The translations under genes and the position numbers were made by a program. 64,000 nt of DNA, taken from contig JAGKSW010000113.1 of assembly GCA_018993265.1 (NCBI GenBank), positions 1-64,000 of the forward strand. The letters run 5' to 3'. Under the pieces are notes generated by a model. The model was given only the letters and a program-made list of their open reading frames with translations. It did no database searches and was not told the DNA's origin. Shown here in pieces: positions 8,459 to 17,509 of this stretch. This DNA is from Nostoc sp. TH1S01 (GTDB lineage Bacteria; Cyanobacteriota; Cyanobacteriia; Cyanobacteriales; Nostocaceae). Position 1 is the stretch's first letter, and every line of letters starts with the position of its first letter.

Positions 8459-9049
8459 TCAGCATTTAACTTCATCGGCAAAACTTGCCCACCGGACGAA
8501 GTAAAATGGCCCAGCGACAGAACCCCAGATATGTTCATCGGTTTCAGGGTCGCGTCCTCTGTCTAGGCTGATGAATTTCTCGTCGTCAATTTCAAATTCG
8601 CTGTCTAGGTAAGTTCTTTGACCTTTGCGAAACACAATACAGCCTTTTCCTGGTTCTACATGACCTTTAAAGCTATTACCTGTCCATTCGACTATCATGT
8701 TACAGCCTGGTAGTTGTTCTAAGTCGTCGGCTGTGAGGGTTTTGAGGCGCTCTAGGTTACGGGATGCACCATAGAATTTTTCTTCTTGTTTAACAGTGTA
8801 GTTTTCGATGTGGATGCGATCGCCTGCGTTCACCAACTTTAATACCCGCAAGCGATAGGGGTCATTCAACATATAGTCATAAGCTTGTTCCACAAAAAAA
8901 CTTACCCCTGATAACAAGTCTAAAGGTAAGGGACGCATACACACGCGAATATGTGCATAAAATGGTGGATTTTCAAAAGCTTGCGCTTGGTTGCTAAAAT
9001 CAGCCGCCATCCATTTCGCTAAGGTTGCAATATCTGTAGAGCTTGTCAT
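8459..9049 (-). CDS. cpcT: phycobiliprotein chromophore lyase CpcT
   Basis: CpcT attaches phycocyanobilin to Cys-155 of the beta subunits of phycocyanin and phycoerythrocyanin during phycobilisome assembly. The 196-residue protein matches the CpcT/CpeT family throughout: TDIATLAKWMAADFSNQAQA, NPPFYAHIRVCMRPLP, EQAYDYMLNDPYRLRVLKL, EEKFYGASR, GCNMIVEWTGNSFKG, FISLDRGRDPETDEHIWGSV and GPFYFVRWASFADEV. The final Cys and stop are encoded by the edge of a dispersed repeat (revcomp of CTCAGCA), so the natural C-terminus may have been trimmed by a residue or two. The ATG at 9049 matches homologues. Confidence 0.93.
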   Translation of the reverse strand: MTSSTDIATLAKWMAADFSNQAQAFENPPFYAHIRVCMRPLPLDLLSGVSFFVEQAYDYMLNDPYRLRVLKLVNAGDRIHIENYTVKQEEKFYGASRNLERLKTLTADDLEQLPGCNMIVEWTGNSFKGHVEPGKGCIVFRKGQRTYLDSEFEIDDEKFISLDRGRDPETDEHIWGSVAGPFYFVRWASFADEVKC

Positions 9050-9281
9050 TTATAGATTATCTTTGGTTGCTTAAAAATCTCTTTGAGTATTTTAATGAAG
9101 TATGAAGTGTGAAGTCTGAAGTATGAAATTTTGTGAAGAGAAATTCATCAAGGGATAGAAACTCCTTGGCGAAAAGTATTGTTGAACAAATCTTTCAGCG
9201 TCTGGAGAATTTTTAGAAAAATGTCGTCATTATTGAGCTAGTAACTAATTATCATCTAAATTTTAGTCAGGTAAAGTATTT

Positions 9282-10526
9282 ATGCTCAGACGCTTATGTG
9301 CGATCGCAATTTTTACTATCTTATTAAATAGTTCTTTAACATTAGCTGCACCTAAAGATCCTAGAGACCCTAGCCAAGCAGATAAATTTCCGCCTAGTCC
9401 TTTAGAAGTTACCACACCTGATCCTTTAGTGCGGCCTTCTGCTGATAAACAACCGTTAACGGCGGAGGAACAGCAAACTTTAGCAACTGCGTTAGATGAA
9501 TTAAATCAACAAGCAACGGCGACGTTACAAGCGGGAGACAAGGTAACGGCGTTTGAAATTTGGAACCGGGAAATACGCTTGCGGCGCTATTTGGGGACGA
9601 TACCGGAAGTTGAAGCTTTATCTAGGGTAGGTGCGATCGCTTGGAATCAAAATGACCGTCAAGAAGTATTTTATATAACTCAAAGGTTGCAAGCAATTCA
9701 AAAACAAGCTTTATCACCCAAAATTATTGCTCAACAAGGCGTAAATTTAGAATTGTTGCAAGCTTTAGGTGAAGCTTTTCAAAATGTGCGATCGCCAAAA
9801 AATGCGTTAGAAGTTTACAATCAAATTTTGACAGCCGTAAGACAGCAACAAGATAAAACCGCAGAGTTATCTACCCTGCAAACCATTGCAGAATTACATC
9901 TGGCTTGGTTCGATTATCCCAACGCCGCCGCCACCTATCAAGAGTTATTAAATATAGCTACTGTTGGAGGCGATCGTACCAGCGAGTTAACATATCTACA
10001 ACAGTTAGCTTATGTGTACCAGCAAGGCAAACAACCGCAACAGGCGATTGATACATTAAATAAGTTAGCATTAATGTATACTGACCCAGAAAATATTCTC
10101 AAATTACCAGAATTAAAATTAGCGATCGCTAGTAATTATGAATCTTTAGCCAAAGAAAATCCTAGCCTAATTCAAGAGGCTTTTAATAACTATCAACAAG
10201 CTTATACAACTGCTTGGGAATCACAGCAATTTGTTTTAGCTGCGGAAGCTTTACAAAAGTTAATTGCCTTATACCGTTCGCAAGGACAAATTGACGCAGC
10301 ATTACAAACCAGTCAAATTCTCATCGCAACCCAAGACAAAGCATATAACTATTACGGCTTAATGCAAGCTTACGACCAAATTGGTCAAATTTATTTACAA
10401 CAAAAAAATTATCCTCAAGCACTCTCAGCCTTTCAACAAGGCTTACAACTAGCACAGCAACTCAAACATGAAGAATCTTACTTTACGCAACAAATAGAAA
10501 AAGTCTCCAAAGAATCTGGTCAATAG
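9282..10526 (+). CDS. TPR-repeat protein with signal peptide
   Basis: A 414-residue protein of unknown specific function. The N-terminus is a signal peptide (MLRRLCAIAIFTILLNSSLTLA, cleavage probably after LAA), so the protein is likely periplasmic or lumenal. A proline-rich stretch follows (residues 25-60), then an all-helical region (60-414) made of tetratricopeptide-like units, for example NALEVYNQILTAVRQQQDK, NAAATYQELLNIAT, QQAIDTLNKLALMYTD and a clear last unit PQALSAFQQGLQLAQQL. It lies divergent from cpcT, an arrangement I recall from Nostoc genomes. A role as a scaffold is a guess from the fold. Confidence 0.72.
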   Translation: MLRRLCAIAIFTILLNSSLTLAAPKDPRDPSQADKFPPSPLEVTTPDPLVRPSADKQPLTAEEQQTLATALDELNQQATATLQAGDKVTAFEIWNREIRLRRYLGTIPEVEALSRVGAIAWNQNDRQEVFYITQRLQAIQKQALSPKIIAQQGVNLELLQALGEAFQNVRSPKNALEVYNQILTAVRQQQDKTAELSTLQTIAELHLAWFDYPNAAATYQELLNIATVGGDRTSELTYLQQLAYVYQQGKQPQQAIDTLNKLALMYTDPENILKLPELKLAIASNYESLAKENPSLIQEAFNNYQQAYTTAWESQQFVLAAEALQKLIALYRSQGQIDAALQTSQILIATQDKAYNYYGLMQAYDQIGQIYLQQKNYPQALSAFQQGLQLAQQLKHEESYFTQQIEKVSKESGQ

Positions 10527-10608
10527 TCATTCATCATTTGTTAATTCAACAACAATTAGATTACAAAACGTAAATCTCGAAACCTTACCAATGACTAAGA
10601 ACAAAGCG

Positions 10609-10646
10609 CAAAGTCTGAGCGGAGGAAGCCTCCGCTCAGAACTTTG
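10609..10646. terminator. strong hairpin between convergent genes
   Basis: CTGAGCGGAGG - AAG - CCTCCGCTCAG forms a perfect 11-bp stem with a 3-nt loop, extended by CAAAGT/ACTTTG across a one-base bulge. It sits between the end of the TPR gene (10526) and the end of the convergent gene at 10676, so it may terminate both. No T-run follows, and it may also be a dispersed palindromic repeat. Confidence 0.55.
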
Positions 10647-10675
10647 TAAGAGAGGACAAATGACAACATTAACCG

Positions 10676-10999
10676 TTAAACATCTTCTAATTCAAATTGA
10701 GCCACCGTTACAGCGTTAAAGGCAAAGGCCAATACCAAAGGCATAGGACATCTGAGTATAAAGGTGCTAACGACAGCTACAACCGTACCTATTACGGCTG
10801 AAAATGACCAAATTCTTTCTTCAACGGTGAATCCTTTTTCAGCTTTAATTCCTCTCAACACATGAGATGGAATTGGTTCTGGCATAACTCCACCAGGCGG
10901 AAATGCCCAATAATTGTTGCGTCGCTCAACAAATAATTCTGTCCAGCCGTTTTCTTGGCACCAAGCCTCAATCCATTCCAGAGAATAATGTTTCATCAT
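10676..10999 (-). CDS. conserved cyanobacterial hypothetical protein, two membrane segments
   Basis: A 107-residue protein I do not recognise beyond cyanobacterial hypotheticals. The N-terminal half is soluble (YSLEWIEAWCQENGWTELFV, then a Trp/Pro-rich segment NNYWAFPPGGVMPEPIP). The C-terminal half has two hydrophobic stretches (about residues 65-82 and 86-101), suggesting membrane association. MMKHYSLEW offers two adjacent start Met codons. It converges with the TPR gene across a strong hairpin. Function cannot be inferred from its neighbours. Confidence 0.6.
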   Translation of the reverse strand: MMKHYSLEWIEAWCQENGWTELFVERRNNYWAFPPGGVMPEPIPSHVLRGIKAEKGFTVEERIWSFSAVIGTVVAVVSTFILRCPMPLVLAFAFNAVTVAQFELEDV

Positions 11000-11750
11000 T
11001 TGTGTAATGCTTTACGAATTTGGGGTAGTTGCTGAATATAAACTGATGAATTTCTAACTAACAAGTGGCAATAGAAATAAACCGACTGTTAGAGAAGGCT
11101 AAAAACCTATTTTGTAACCTCTTGAACTTTCTCTTTCCTCCTGCCTTCTTGTAGTAGCCAAGCAACTATTTATGAAACTAAAGTCAATTCTCCTCTTGTG
11201 CAGCTGGCCAAGCATTCAAGACAGATTATCAATATGCTCAAGCAACGCTGACTACTCACCTTAATAAGAAGACTAACAGGCGATAATTGAGGTTAACAGC
11301 AAAAGTTAATAAACTTTACTTACAAAATCCATAATAAAGAAATGTAACTAATTCTATTTTTAGATGAATAAGGTTGAAGAAGAATACAGTATTCTGAACA
11401 AGAAAGTGTGGTTTGCCGATCCACTACTAAATTTATCTACCATCTCATACTGATATTCTGACTCCTGTAAATTCTGAATTTTATTTAATAACAATATTTA
11501 TATCGCAAAATGTCATTAATAAAATCAAGAATTGTAAATTTAATAGTGAGTAACTACTGTGATGTATATTGAGTGTGAAAAAATCAGTCTTTAGTTATAT
11601 AGCGAGAATACTTAATATTTAATAAATGGTGTTGTCCAGATCCCCAACTTCTTTAAGCTGTCGGGGATCTTATTTCATAGAAATGATTTAGCGATCGCAC
11701 AGATTACAAAATGTTAAGCTAAAGTAATCGACCATACCTAAAAAACAAAT
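11000..11750. other. 750-bp intergenic region, no gene seen
   Basis: AT-rich sequence with no supported ORF. The segment 11225-11290 can be read as about 20 codons of protein-like sequence ending in a stop, too little to call a remnant. At 11638-11670 a palindrome (AGATCCCC ... GGGGATCT) resembles a dispersed hairpin repeat of Nostoc genomes. The 60 bp before the next start (11751) should contain its promoter. Confidence 0.45.
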
Positions 11751-12323
11751 ATGTTGTGGCAGCCAGGATTAGCATTACTTTTAGGAATTTTATTATTTTG
11801 CCTGATTTACATAAGCAGTAATCATTACAGAGTGATAAATCCTATTCAGGCTTTGATATTAAGTATTCTTACCCTCTGCCTTTTGCCTGCTCCCGCTTTA
11901 GCAGTAGACTGGACTCATCCCTTGTCATTTAGTAATGCACAGTTAGCGAGAAGGGATTTTTCGGGAGAAACTTTGCAAGCGGCGGAATTTTCTAACGCGA
12001 ATATGGAAATGGCTAACTTTACCGGTGCTGACTTGCGCGGAGCAGTCTTGAGTGCTTCAGTAATGACTAAAGCCAATCTTCACCAAGCAGATTTAACTAA
12101 TGCGATGGTGGATCAGGTAAACTTAACAGGGGCTGATTTGAGCGATGCCGTTCTCAAAGAAGCATTGTTACTTCGTGCCTTGTTTACAGATGTGAATATT
12201 CAAGGTGCAGACTTTACTGATGCAGTTTTGGATAAAGCGCAAATTAAAGAACTGTGCAGTAAAGCCAGTGGGGTAAATTCCAAAACTGGCGTAGATACTC
12301 GTGAATCTTTAGGATGTCGATGA
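11751..12323 (+). CDS. pentapeptide-repeat protein, exported (thylakoid lumen type)
   Basis: A 190-residue protein. Residues 1-55 contain two hydrophobic segments (PGLALLLGILLFCLIYI and ALILSILTLCLLPAPALA, the latter ending in a signal-peptidase-like ALA), then VDWTHPLSFSNAQL. From about residue 62 to 160 there are A(D/N)LXX pentapeptides (FSNANMEMANFTGADLRGAV, LHQADLTNAM, LTGADLSDAV, IQGADFTDAV), which should fold as a right-handed quadrilateral beta-helix. Such proteins occur in the thylakoid lumen; the molecular role is unknown. Its stop overlaps the purK start (ATGA at 12320-12323), so the two are probably co-translated. Confidence 0.78.
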   Translation: MLWQPGLALLLGILLFCLIYISSNHYRVINPIQALILSILTLCLLPAPALAVDWTHPLSFSNAQLARRDFSGETLQAAEFSNANMEMANFTGADLRGAVLSASVMTKANLHQADLTNAMVDQVNLTGADLSDAVLKEALLLRALFTDVNIQGADFTDAVLDKAQIKELCSKASGVNSKTGVDTRESLGCR

Positions 12324-13459
12324 AGCGTGTTGGTGTAATTGGTGGTGGGCAACTAGCCTGGATGATGGGGGATGCAGCACACAAACTAGGAGTAGAATTA
12401 ATTGTACAGACTCCTAGTAAATATGACCCGGCTGTAGCTATTGCTCAAGATACAGTTTTTGCACCAATTGATGATGCAAAAGCCACAGAAATATTAGCTC
12501 AAAAAAGTGATGTCATTACCTTTGAAAATGAATTTGTTGACCTTGATGCTTTAGGTTTATTAGCTAATCAAGGTGTTTGCTTTCGTCCCAGGTTACAAGC
12601 TTTATTGCCGTTATTAGATAAATATCATCAGCGTTGTTATTTGCGAGATTTAGGTTTACCTGTACCGCAATTTTTTGCTGTGGATGATGTGGAAAATTTA
12701 GCATCCAAGCTAGAGAATTTAAGTTTTCCGGTTGTCTTAAAATCGCGTCGTCACGGTTACGACGGACAAGGCACATTTATTATCCAAGATTTGGCAAGTT
12801 TACATCAAAAGTTAGCTCAAGCAACAAATCAATCACAGTTTTTAATTGAAGAATTTGTGCCATTTGAAAGGGAACTGGCGGTAATTGCAGCACGTTCCGT
12901 AAATGGTGAAGTTGTCATCTATCCAGTGGTAGAAACTCAACAAGAACAACAGGTATGTAGGCGAGTGATAGCACCTGCGGATATTACCCTTAATCAAGTA
13001 GAACAAAGTCAGGCGATCGCTCATACTTTATTAAATAGCCTAGAAGTTGTCGGCGTTTTTGGCATAGAGCTATTTCTCACCAAAGATGGCAAAGTCTTAG
13101 TCAATGAAATTGCTCCCCGTACCCACAATTCGGGACACTTTTCTATTGATGCTTGCGAAACTTCGCAATTTGAACAACATCTCAGAGCCGTGTGTGGTCT
13201 ACCTTTGGGCAATCCTAATTTACACTGCCAAATGGCTATTATGGTGAACCTGCTAGGATATGAAACTTCTCACAGCGACTATCAAAGCCAGCGTCAACAA
13301 TTAGCCGCAATTCCCCAAGCAACTGTTCATTGGTACGGCAAAACAGAATCTCGTCCTGGGCGGAAATTGGGACATGTTACAGTTTTGCTAGATGAGTATA
13401 ACCCAGAAACCGTAAGTCATCTAGCTCATACCTTAGAATCTATTTGGTATCCCAATTAA
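12320..13459 (+). CDS. purK: N5-carboxyaminoimidazole ribonucleotide synthase PurK
   Basis: PurK is the ATP-grasp enzyme that carboxylates aminoimidazole ribonucleotide to N5-CAIR with ATP and bicarbonate in purine synthesis. The protein of about 379 residues shows the N-terminal VGVIGGGQLAWMM, TFENEFVDLD, DKYHQRCYLRDLGLPVPQF, the ATP-grasp loop VVLKSRRHGYDGQGTF, EEFVPFERELAVIAARS and the metal-binding NEIAPRTHNSGHFSIDAC. The ATG at 12320 overlaps the upstream stop and leads directly into the glycine-rich loop, so it is preferred to the ATG at 12314. A 6S RNA gene follows, as in several other cyanobacteria. Confidence 0.95.
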   Translation: MKRVGVIGGGQLAWMMGDAAHKLGVELIVQTPSKYDPAVAIAQDTVFAPIDDAKATEILAQKSDVITFENEFVDLDALGLLANQGVCFRPRLQALLPLLDKYHQRCYLRDLGLPVPQFFAVDDVENLASKLENLSFPVVLKSRRHGYDGQGTFIIQDLASLHQKLAQATNQSQFLIEEFVPFERELAVIAARSVNGEVVIYPVVETQQEQQVCRRVIAPADITLNQVEQSQAIAHTLLNSLEVVGVFGIELFLTKDGKVLVNEIAPRTHNSGHFSIDACETSQFEQHLRAVCGLPLGNPNLHCQMAIMVNLLGYETSHSDYQSQRQQLAAIPQATVHWYGKTESRPGRKLGHVTVLLDEYNPETVSHLAHTLESIWYPN

Positions 13460-13507
13460 ATTAGTCAGAAAATCTTCATATTCAACACACAAGTTGATTG
13501 ATAAAGC

Positions 13508-13513
13508 TATAAT
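13508..13513 (+). promoter_or_regulatory. -10 box of the 6S RNA gene
   Basis: TATAAT lies about 7-10 bp upstream of the inferred 5' end of the 6S RNA, in the position of a sigma-70-type -10 element. No convincing -35 box could be assigned, although TTGATTGATAAAG precedes it. Confidence 0.55.
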
Positions 13514-13519
13514 GAGTTA

Positions 13520-13705
13520 GTTGCACTGCGACGTTGGTGACTGCCATCAAGTTTTTTGATCTATGTCTTTAAAGAAAAGGGAACCAAATAGTTCTCGTGG
13601 CAGTAGACCGGGCTTGTACCCGGAAACTTTAAATGAGCAACATCGGTACCCACCTGGTTTAACCAGGTCATAAACTTAGGTAAAACGGCGTTGCGGTGAA
13701 CTTAA
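13520..13705 (+). ncRNA. ssaA: 6S RNA
   Basis: The region after purK has 6S features. A long closing stem pairs GTTGCACTGCGACGTT (from 13520) with AACGGCGTTGCGGTGAAC (to about 13702). A central, partly open region follows, and an apical arm contains CGTGGCAGTAGACCGGGC and TTGTACCCGG. Known 6S RNA sequesters housekeeping RNA polymerase by mimicking an open promoter. The gene lies beside purK in other cyanobacteria, which supports the call. A TATAAT box precedes it and a strong hairpin with T-rich tail follows. Ends are inferred from the fold, to within about 5 nt. Confidence 0.82.
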
Positions 13706-13713
13706 AAATTTTT

Positions 13714-13744
13714 AGCTCCCAAATTTACTTAAAATTTGGGAGCT
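13714..13744 (+). terminator. terminator after 6S RNA
   Basis: AGCTCCCAAATTT - ACTTA - AAATTTGGGAGCT is a perfect 13-bp stem followed by TTAGTT, about 10 bp after the 6S RNA closing stem. Confidence 0.75.
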
Positions 13745-13936
13745 TTAGTTATTGGCATCAAGAACAAATATAAAAAATAATTATTTATAGCAATCGAAGC
13801 ACAGATGAGGACATCGTAAAAGCGTGAATGGTATAAATACCAATAGTTTTACCTCCTGCCTTCTGCCTCCTGCTATATTGCTGATATTTTAGCTCATTAT
13901 GATAAGAATCTTTAACTAGAAATAGGGAGTATTCAA

Positions 13937-15229
13937 GTGTACGATTTTTTGAATTTTTTTCTATCAACAAATTTTATTCCGCATGGGCATTGTTACTTAT
14001 GGCAGCCTGGTTTAGTATGGCTACATATTTTGTCAGATTGTATAATTTCGTTTTCTTATTATTCAATTCCGTTAATGCTGGTATATTTTATCCGCAAAAG
14101 AGAAGATGTACCATTTAGAAATATTTTTGTTCTATTTAGTGCATTTATTATTTCTTGCGGCACAACTCATTTGCTGGAAATATTGACACTTTGGTATCCT
14201 TATTATTGGTTATCAGGAACAATCAAAGCACTAACAGCAATTATTTCTTTTTACACCGCATTGACATTAATACCTTTAGTTCCGCAAGCACTGGCTTTAC
14301 CGAGTCCAGCACAACTTGAAGCAGCAAATCAAGCTTTACAAGTTGAAATTACAGAACGTAAGTTAGTAGAAAATGAGTTACGCCAATACAAAGAACGCCT
14401 AGAAGAACTCGTAGAACAACGGACTGCTGAACTAGCCGCAGCTAATAAACAACTTCAAACTGAGATTGTACAACGCAAAAAATCTCAAGAAAGAATGGCT
14501 GAATTATTGCAAGAATTAAAACATACCAATCAAGAATTGAATGATTTTGCTTATATAGTTTCCCATGACTTAAAAGCTCCATTAAGAGGCATTGGTTTAT
14601 TATCAGAATGGTTAATGAATGACTATGCAGATAAGTTTGATAACGAAGGTAAAGATTTAATAAACAAAATTCTTATAAGAGTTAATAAATTACAAAATTT
14701 AATTGACAGTATTTTAGAATATTCAAGAATTGGAAGGATTAGGGAAGAAAAAAGAGAAGTTAATCTGCATAACATAGTTAGAGATGTAATTGAAATTTTA
14801 GAACCAAGCAAGGATATTCAAATCGAAATAAGTGAAATTTTCCCAATTATTTACTGTGAAAAAACTAAAATTGAGCAAGTTTTTCAAAATTTATTAAGTA
14901 ATGCCATTAAGTTTTTAGGTAAACCCCAAGGTAAGATTATAGTTGGTTGTACAGAAGAAGAAGATTACTGGAAAATTAGCATTGCAGATAATGGAATTGG
15001 CATTGAGGAGAAGTATTTTACAAAAATATTCCAGATTTTCCAAAAATTATCTCCTACTCCAGATTCAGAAAGTACGGGAATCGGTTTATCCATAGTGAAA
15101 AAGATTGTTGAGATGTATGGCGGTAGTATTTGGTTAGAATCACAAGTTGATCAAGGCAGCACATTCTTTTTTACTATCAAAAAAACGCTGCAAATTCAGC
15201 CAGTGCAAGCACTGTCACCAGATATTTAG
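13937..15229 (+). CDS. histidine kinase with ethylene-receptor-type sensor domain
   Basis: A 430-residue membrane kinase. Residues 1-125 hold three membrane helices matching the ethylene-binding domain of plant ETR1 and Synechocystis SynEtr1: FIPHGHCYLWQPGLVWLHIL, SDCIISFSYYSIPLMLVYF and FSAFIISCGTTHLLEI. The Cys and His of SCGTTH correspond to the copper ligands (Cys65/His69 in ETR1), and the Asp and Tyr of the first helix are also present. A coiled coil follows (130-195), then HisKA with phospho-His in YIVSHDLKAPLRG and an ATPase domain with N box (NLLSNAIKF), G1 (IADNGIGI) and G2 (STGIGLSIV). No receiver domain is attached and no cognate regulator is adjacent. It starts at GTG 13937. Its stop overlaps the convergent permease stop by 3 bp. 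Confidence 0.87.
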   Translation: MYDFLNFFLSTNFIPHGHCYLWQPGLVWLHILSDCIISFSYYSIPLMLVYFIRKREDVPFRNIFVLFSAFIISCGTTHLLEILTLWYPYYWLSGTIKALTAIISFYTALTLIPLVPQALALPSPAQLEAANQALQVEITERKLVENELRQYKERLEELVEQRTAELAAANKQLQTEIVQRKKSQERMAELLQELKHTNQELNDFAYIVSHDLKAPLRGIGLLSEWLMNDYADKFDNEGKDLINKILIRVNKLQNLIDSILEYSRIGRIREEKREVNLHNIVRDVIEILEPSKDIQIEISEIFPIIYCEKTKIEQVFQNLLSNAIKFLGKPQGKIIVGCTEEEDYWKISIADNGIGIEEKYFTKIFQIFQKLSPTPDSESTGIGLSIVKKIVEMYGGSIWLESQVDQGSTFFFTIKKTLQIQPVQALSPDI

Positions 15230-16347
15230 CTTAATTGACTGCGAAACTTGTTAATACTAATAGTTAATAAAACCACCGCAAAGGCTACTAATGCTAAAAC
15301 ATTAATCCACAATACATCTAAACCTACTCCTTTGAGTAAAATTCCTCGGACAATGGCGATGTAATGGCCTAGGGGATTGAGTAGAGACAAAACTTGAAAC
15401 AAAGGTGGCATAGCTTCAATGGGTGCGATCGCGCCAGAAGTCTGTACCATTGGTAAATTGATAAAGAATGATGTGAGAACTACTTGCTGTTGCGAACGAC
15501 AAACAGTTGCCAACATAATTCCTAAACTAATCCCGACAAACACATACATACTCGACAAGCCAAAAAACAGTAGGAAATTTCCCCGAAATGGAACATGGAA
15601 TACTACTGTGGCTAATGTCAAAGCGAGTAGAACATCGCCGAGTAATAACACAGCTAAAGGCACAATTTTCGATAGTAAAATCTGCCAGTTCGCCGCCGGA
15701 GTCATTAATAATTGTTCTAAAGTCCCCGTATCTTTCTCACGCACAACTGTAATTGCGGAAACTATTGTGCCAATTAATGTGAGAACTAAACCCATAACTC
15801 CCGGTACAAAAAACCAGCTACTAGTTAATCCAGGGTTGTAGAGAAAGACAACTTCCGGTGAAATTGGGAGAGTAACTCGCTCCTCGGTTAAATGCAAATT
15901 ATATTGTTGAATAATTTGATTCATATAATTTCCTGCAATCCCGGCTGTATTGGCATTTACCGCATCAATAAATACTTGAATTTCTGCTGATTTTTGAGTG
16001 AGTTGACGCGCAAAATCGGGGGGAATTATCACTCCGACATCTAACTTACCTTCTTCTACCTGACGACTTAAATCTTTTTCGCTGGTAGGTACAGATTCCA
16101 GAGTAAAAATGCGATTGGATGTCATAGCTGAAACTAACTCACGGCTGGCGCTGACGTTGGCATAGTCGATGACACCTAATCGTAAGTTATGCACATCAGG
16201 ATTTAAGATAAATCCATATAGCAATAGTTGGATTGTGGGCGGAAAAATTAATAAAATTATTAATTGTTTGTTGCGTAAAATTTGGCTAATTTCTTTTTTT
16301 AATAATGCCCAAAATGGACTGTTGAATAATTGGCGAATAAGTTTCAT
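15226..16347 (-). CDS. ABC-2 type exporter permease (YbhR-like)
   Basis: A 373-residue integral membrane subunit of an ABC-2 exporter. One helix near the N-terminus (QLIILLIFPPTIQLLLYGFI, about residues 27-46) is followed by a large extracytoplasmic domain (about 50-180) and five helices to the C-terminus, the layout of YhiI/YbhR-type permeases. The signature VREKDTGTLEQLLMTPA (about residue 205) and NPLGHYIAIVRGILLKG near the end are typical of the ABC-2 family. It is the last gene of an operon with a second permease (4 bp upstream), a dual ATPase and a membrane-fusion protein, so it probably forms a heterodimeric channel for drugs or other hydrophobic compounds. Confidence 0.87.
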   Translation of the reverse strand: MKLIRQLFNSPFWALLKKEISQILRNKQLIILLIFPPTIQLLLYGFILNPDVHNLRLGVIDYANVSASRELVSAMTSNRIFTLESVPTSEKDLSRQVEEGKLDVGVIIPPDFARQLTQKSAEIQVFIDAVNANTAGIAGNYMNQIIQQYNLHLTEERVTLPISPEVVFLYNPGLTSSWFFVPGVMGLVLTLIGTIVSAITVVREKDTGTLEQLLMTPAANWQILLSKIVPLAVLLLGDVLLALTLATVVFHVPFRGNFLLFFGLSSMYVFVGISLGIMLATVCRSQQQVVLTSFFINLPMVQTSGAIAPIEAMPPLFQVLSLLNPLGHYIAIVRGILLKGVGLDVLWINVLALVAFAVVLLTISINKFRSQLS

Positions 16348-16351
16348 AAAA

Positions 16352-17458
16352 TTAATTAGGTAATTGCATTCGGCTTAAAACTCGACGTGATACGTTAAAG
16401 AAAAATAAACCCAAAACTGTCAGCATAAGTAAATCAAACCAAACTCCAGCAAAACCTGTACCACGTACAAAAGCATCACGGGTAATATCTATGTAGTAAC
16501 GTGCTGGAACTACGTTAGGTGCTAATGAAAGAGGGAAAGGAATATTATTGAGGGGATAAATAAAACCTGATAATAATAGTGAGGTGATAAACCCAACCAG
16601 GGAAACGCCTTGAACGGCAGCATTTTGGTTACTGCTGCGTACTCCTATAAGTAAACCGAATAGTACACTATCTGTAAGAAATAGTAGCGTTCCAATTATT
16701 AAAGTTATGGGGTTGCTAACAATGCCAACTTGAAAAATAATTGAGCCTAAAATCATTACAATTAAAGTTTCTGTGATGGCAATTAATAAGTAGGCTAATC
16801 CTTTACCAAGTAAGAGTTCGGTGGCGCTGATACTAGAAGCATAGACTTGGATAATTGTACCTTTTTCTTTTTCTCTTACCATTGCGATCGCAGCTAACAA
16901 TGAAGGAAAAATCCATAACACAACGCCATACACTCCCGGTACAATATACAGCGATTCTAATCTGCCAGGATTAAACCATAAACGCATTCTGGCTGTAATA
17001 CTATTAGTTGGTGGTAATAATCCATGCTCCTGCATAAAAAAGTTTGTAACTCTTTGAATACTATTTCTAATTACCCGCGCATTATTCACGTCAGTGGCAT
17101 CAATTAAAACTTGCACTGTTGTATTTTTGCCTGCTTGGATATCACGACTAAATTCAGGCGGAATAATTACGGCAGCTTTGGCAATTCCTTTATCTATTGC
17201 ATCGTGTATGGGATTACCACCAGACCATTGTTTCGGGATAAATTGATTGGTGGCATATAATCTTTCTATGTAGCTATTGCTGAGATTTGTGCGGTTAAAA
17301 TCCTGCACAATTAAGGGGATATCTTTACTTTCTAATCTGATGGCAAAGCCAAAAATTATTAAGGTGATGAATGGTAAGATAAAAGCTAAAGCTAAGGTGA
17401 GGCGATCGCGGCGAAATTGGGCGATTTCTTTAATACATTGGGCGATGATTCTTTTCAT
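16352..17458 (-). CDS. ABC-2 type exporter permease (YbhS-like)
   Basis: A 368-residue ABC-2 permease, sister of the downstream gene. Helix 1 is LALAFILPFITLIIFGFAI (about residues 21-40). A periplasmic domain of about 130 residues follows, including an IPPEFSRDIQAG segment also seen in the partner (IPPDFARQLTQK), then IVPGVYGVVLWIFPSLLAAI, the motif VREKEKGTIIQVYAS and four more helices. It lies 4 bp upstream of the second permease, indicating translational coupling. The two should pair with the dual ATPase encoded upstream. Confidence 0.87.
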   Translation of the reverse strand: MKRIIAQCIKEIAQFRRDRLTLALAFILPFITLIIFGFAIRLESKDIPLIVQDFNRTNLSNSYIERLYATNQFIPKQWSGGNPIHDAIDKGIAKAAVIIPPEFSRDIQAGKNTTVQVLIDATDVNNARVIRNSIQRVTNFFMQEHGLLPPTNSITARMRLWFNPGRLESLYIVPGVYGVVLWIFPSLLAAIAMVREKEKGTIIQVYASSISATELLLGKGLAYLLIAITETLIVMILGSIIFQVGIVSNPITLIIGTLLFLTDSVLFGLLIGVRSSNQNAAVQGVSLVGFITSLLLSGFIYPLNNIPFPLSLAPNVVPARYYIDITRDAFVRGTGFAGVWFDLLMLTVLGLFFFNVSRRVLSRMQLPN

Positions 17459-17509
17459 TTTTTTAACGCAGAGGGGCGCGGAGGTTAACGCGGAGTTACG
17501 CGGAGTTTT

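Noticed and set aside
11638-11670. AGATCCCC...GGGGATCT hairpin considered as a terminator
   Set aside because: It is about 640 bp from the nearest upstream gene end, and similar palindromes are a dispersed repeat in Nostoc genomes.
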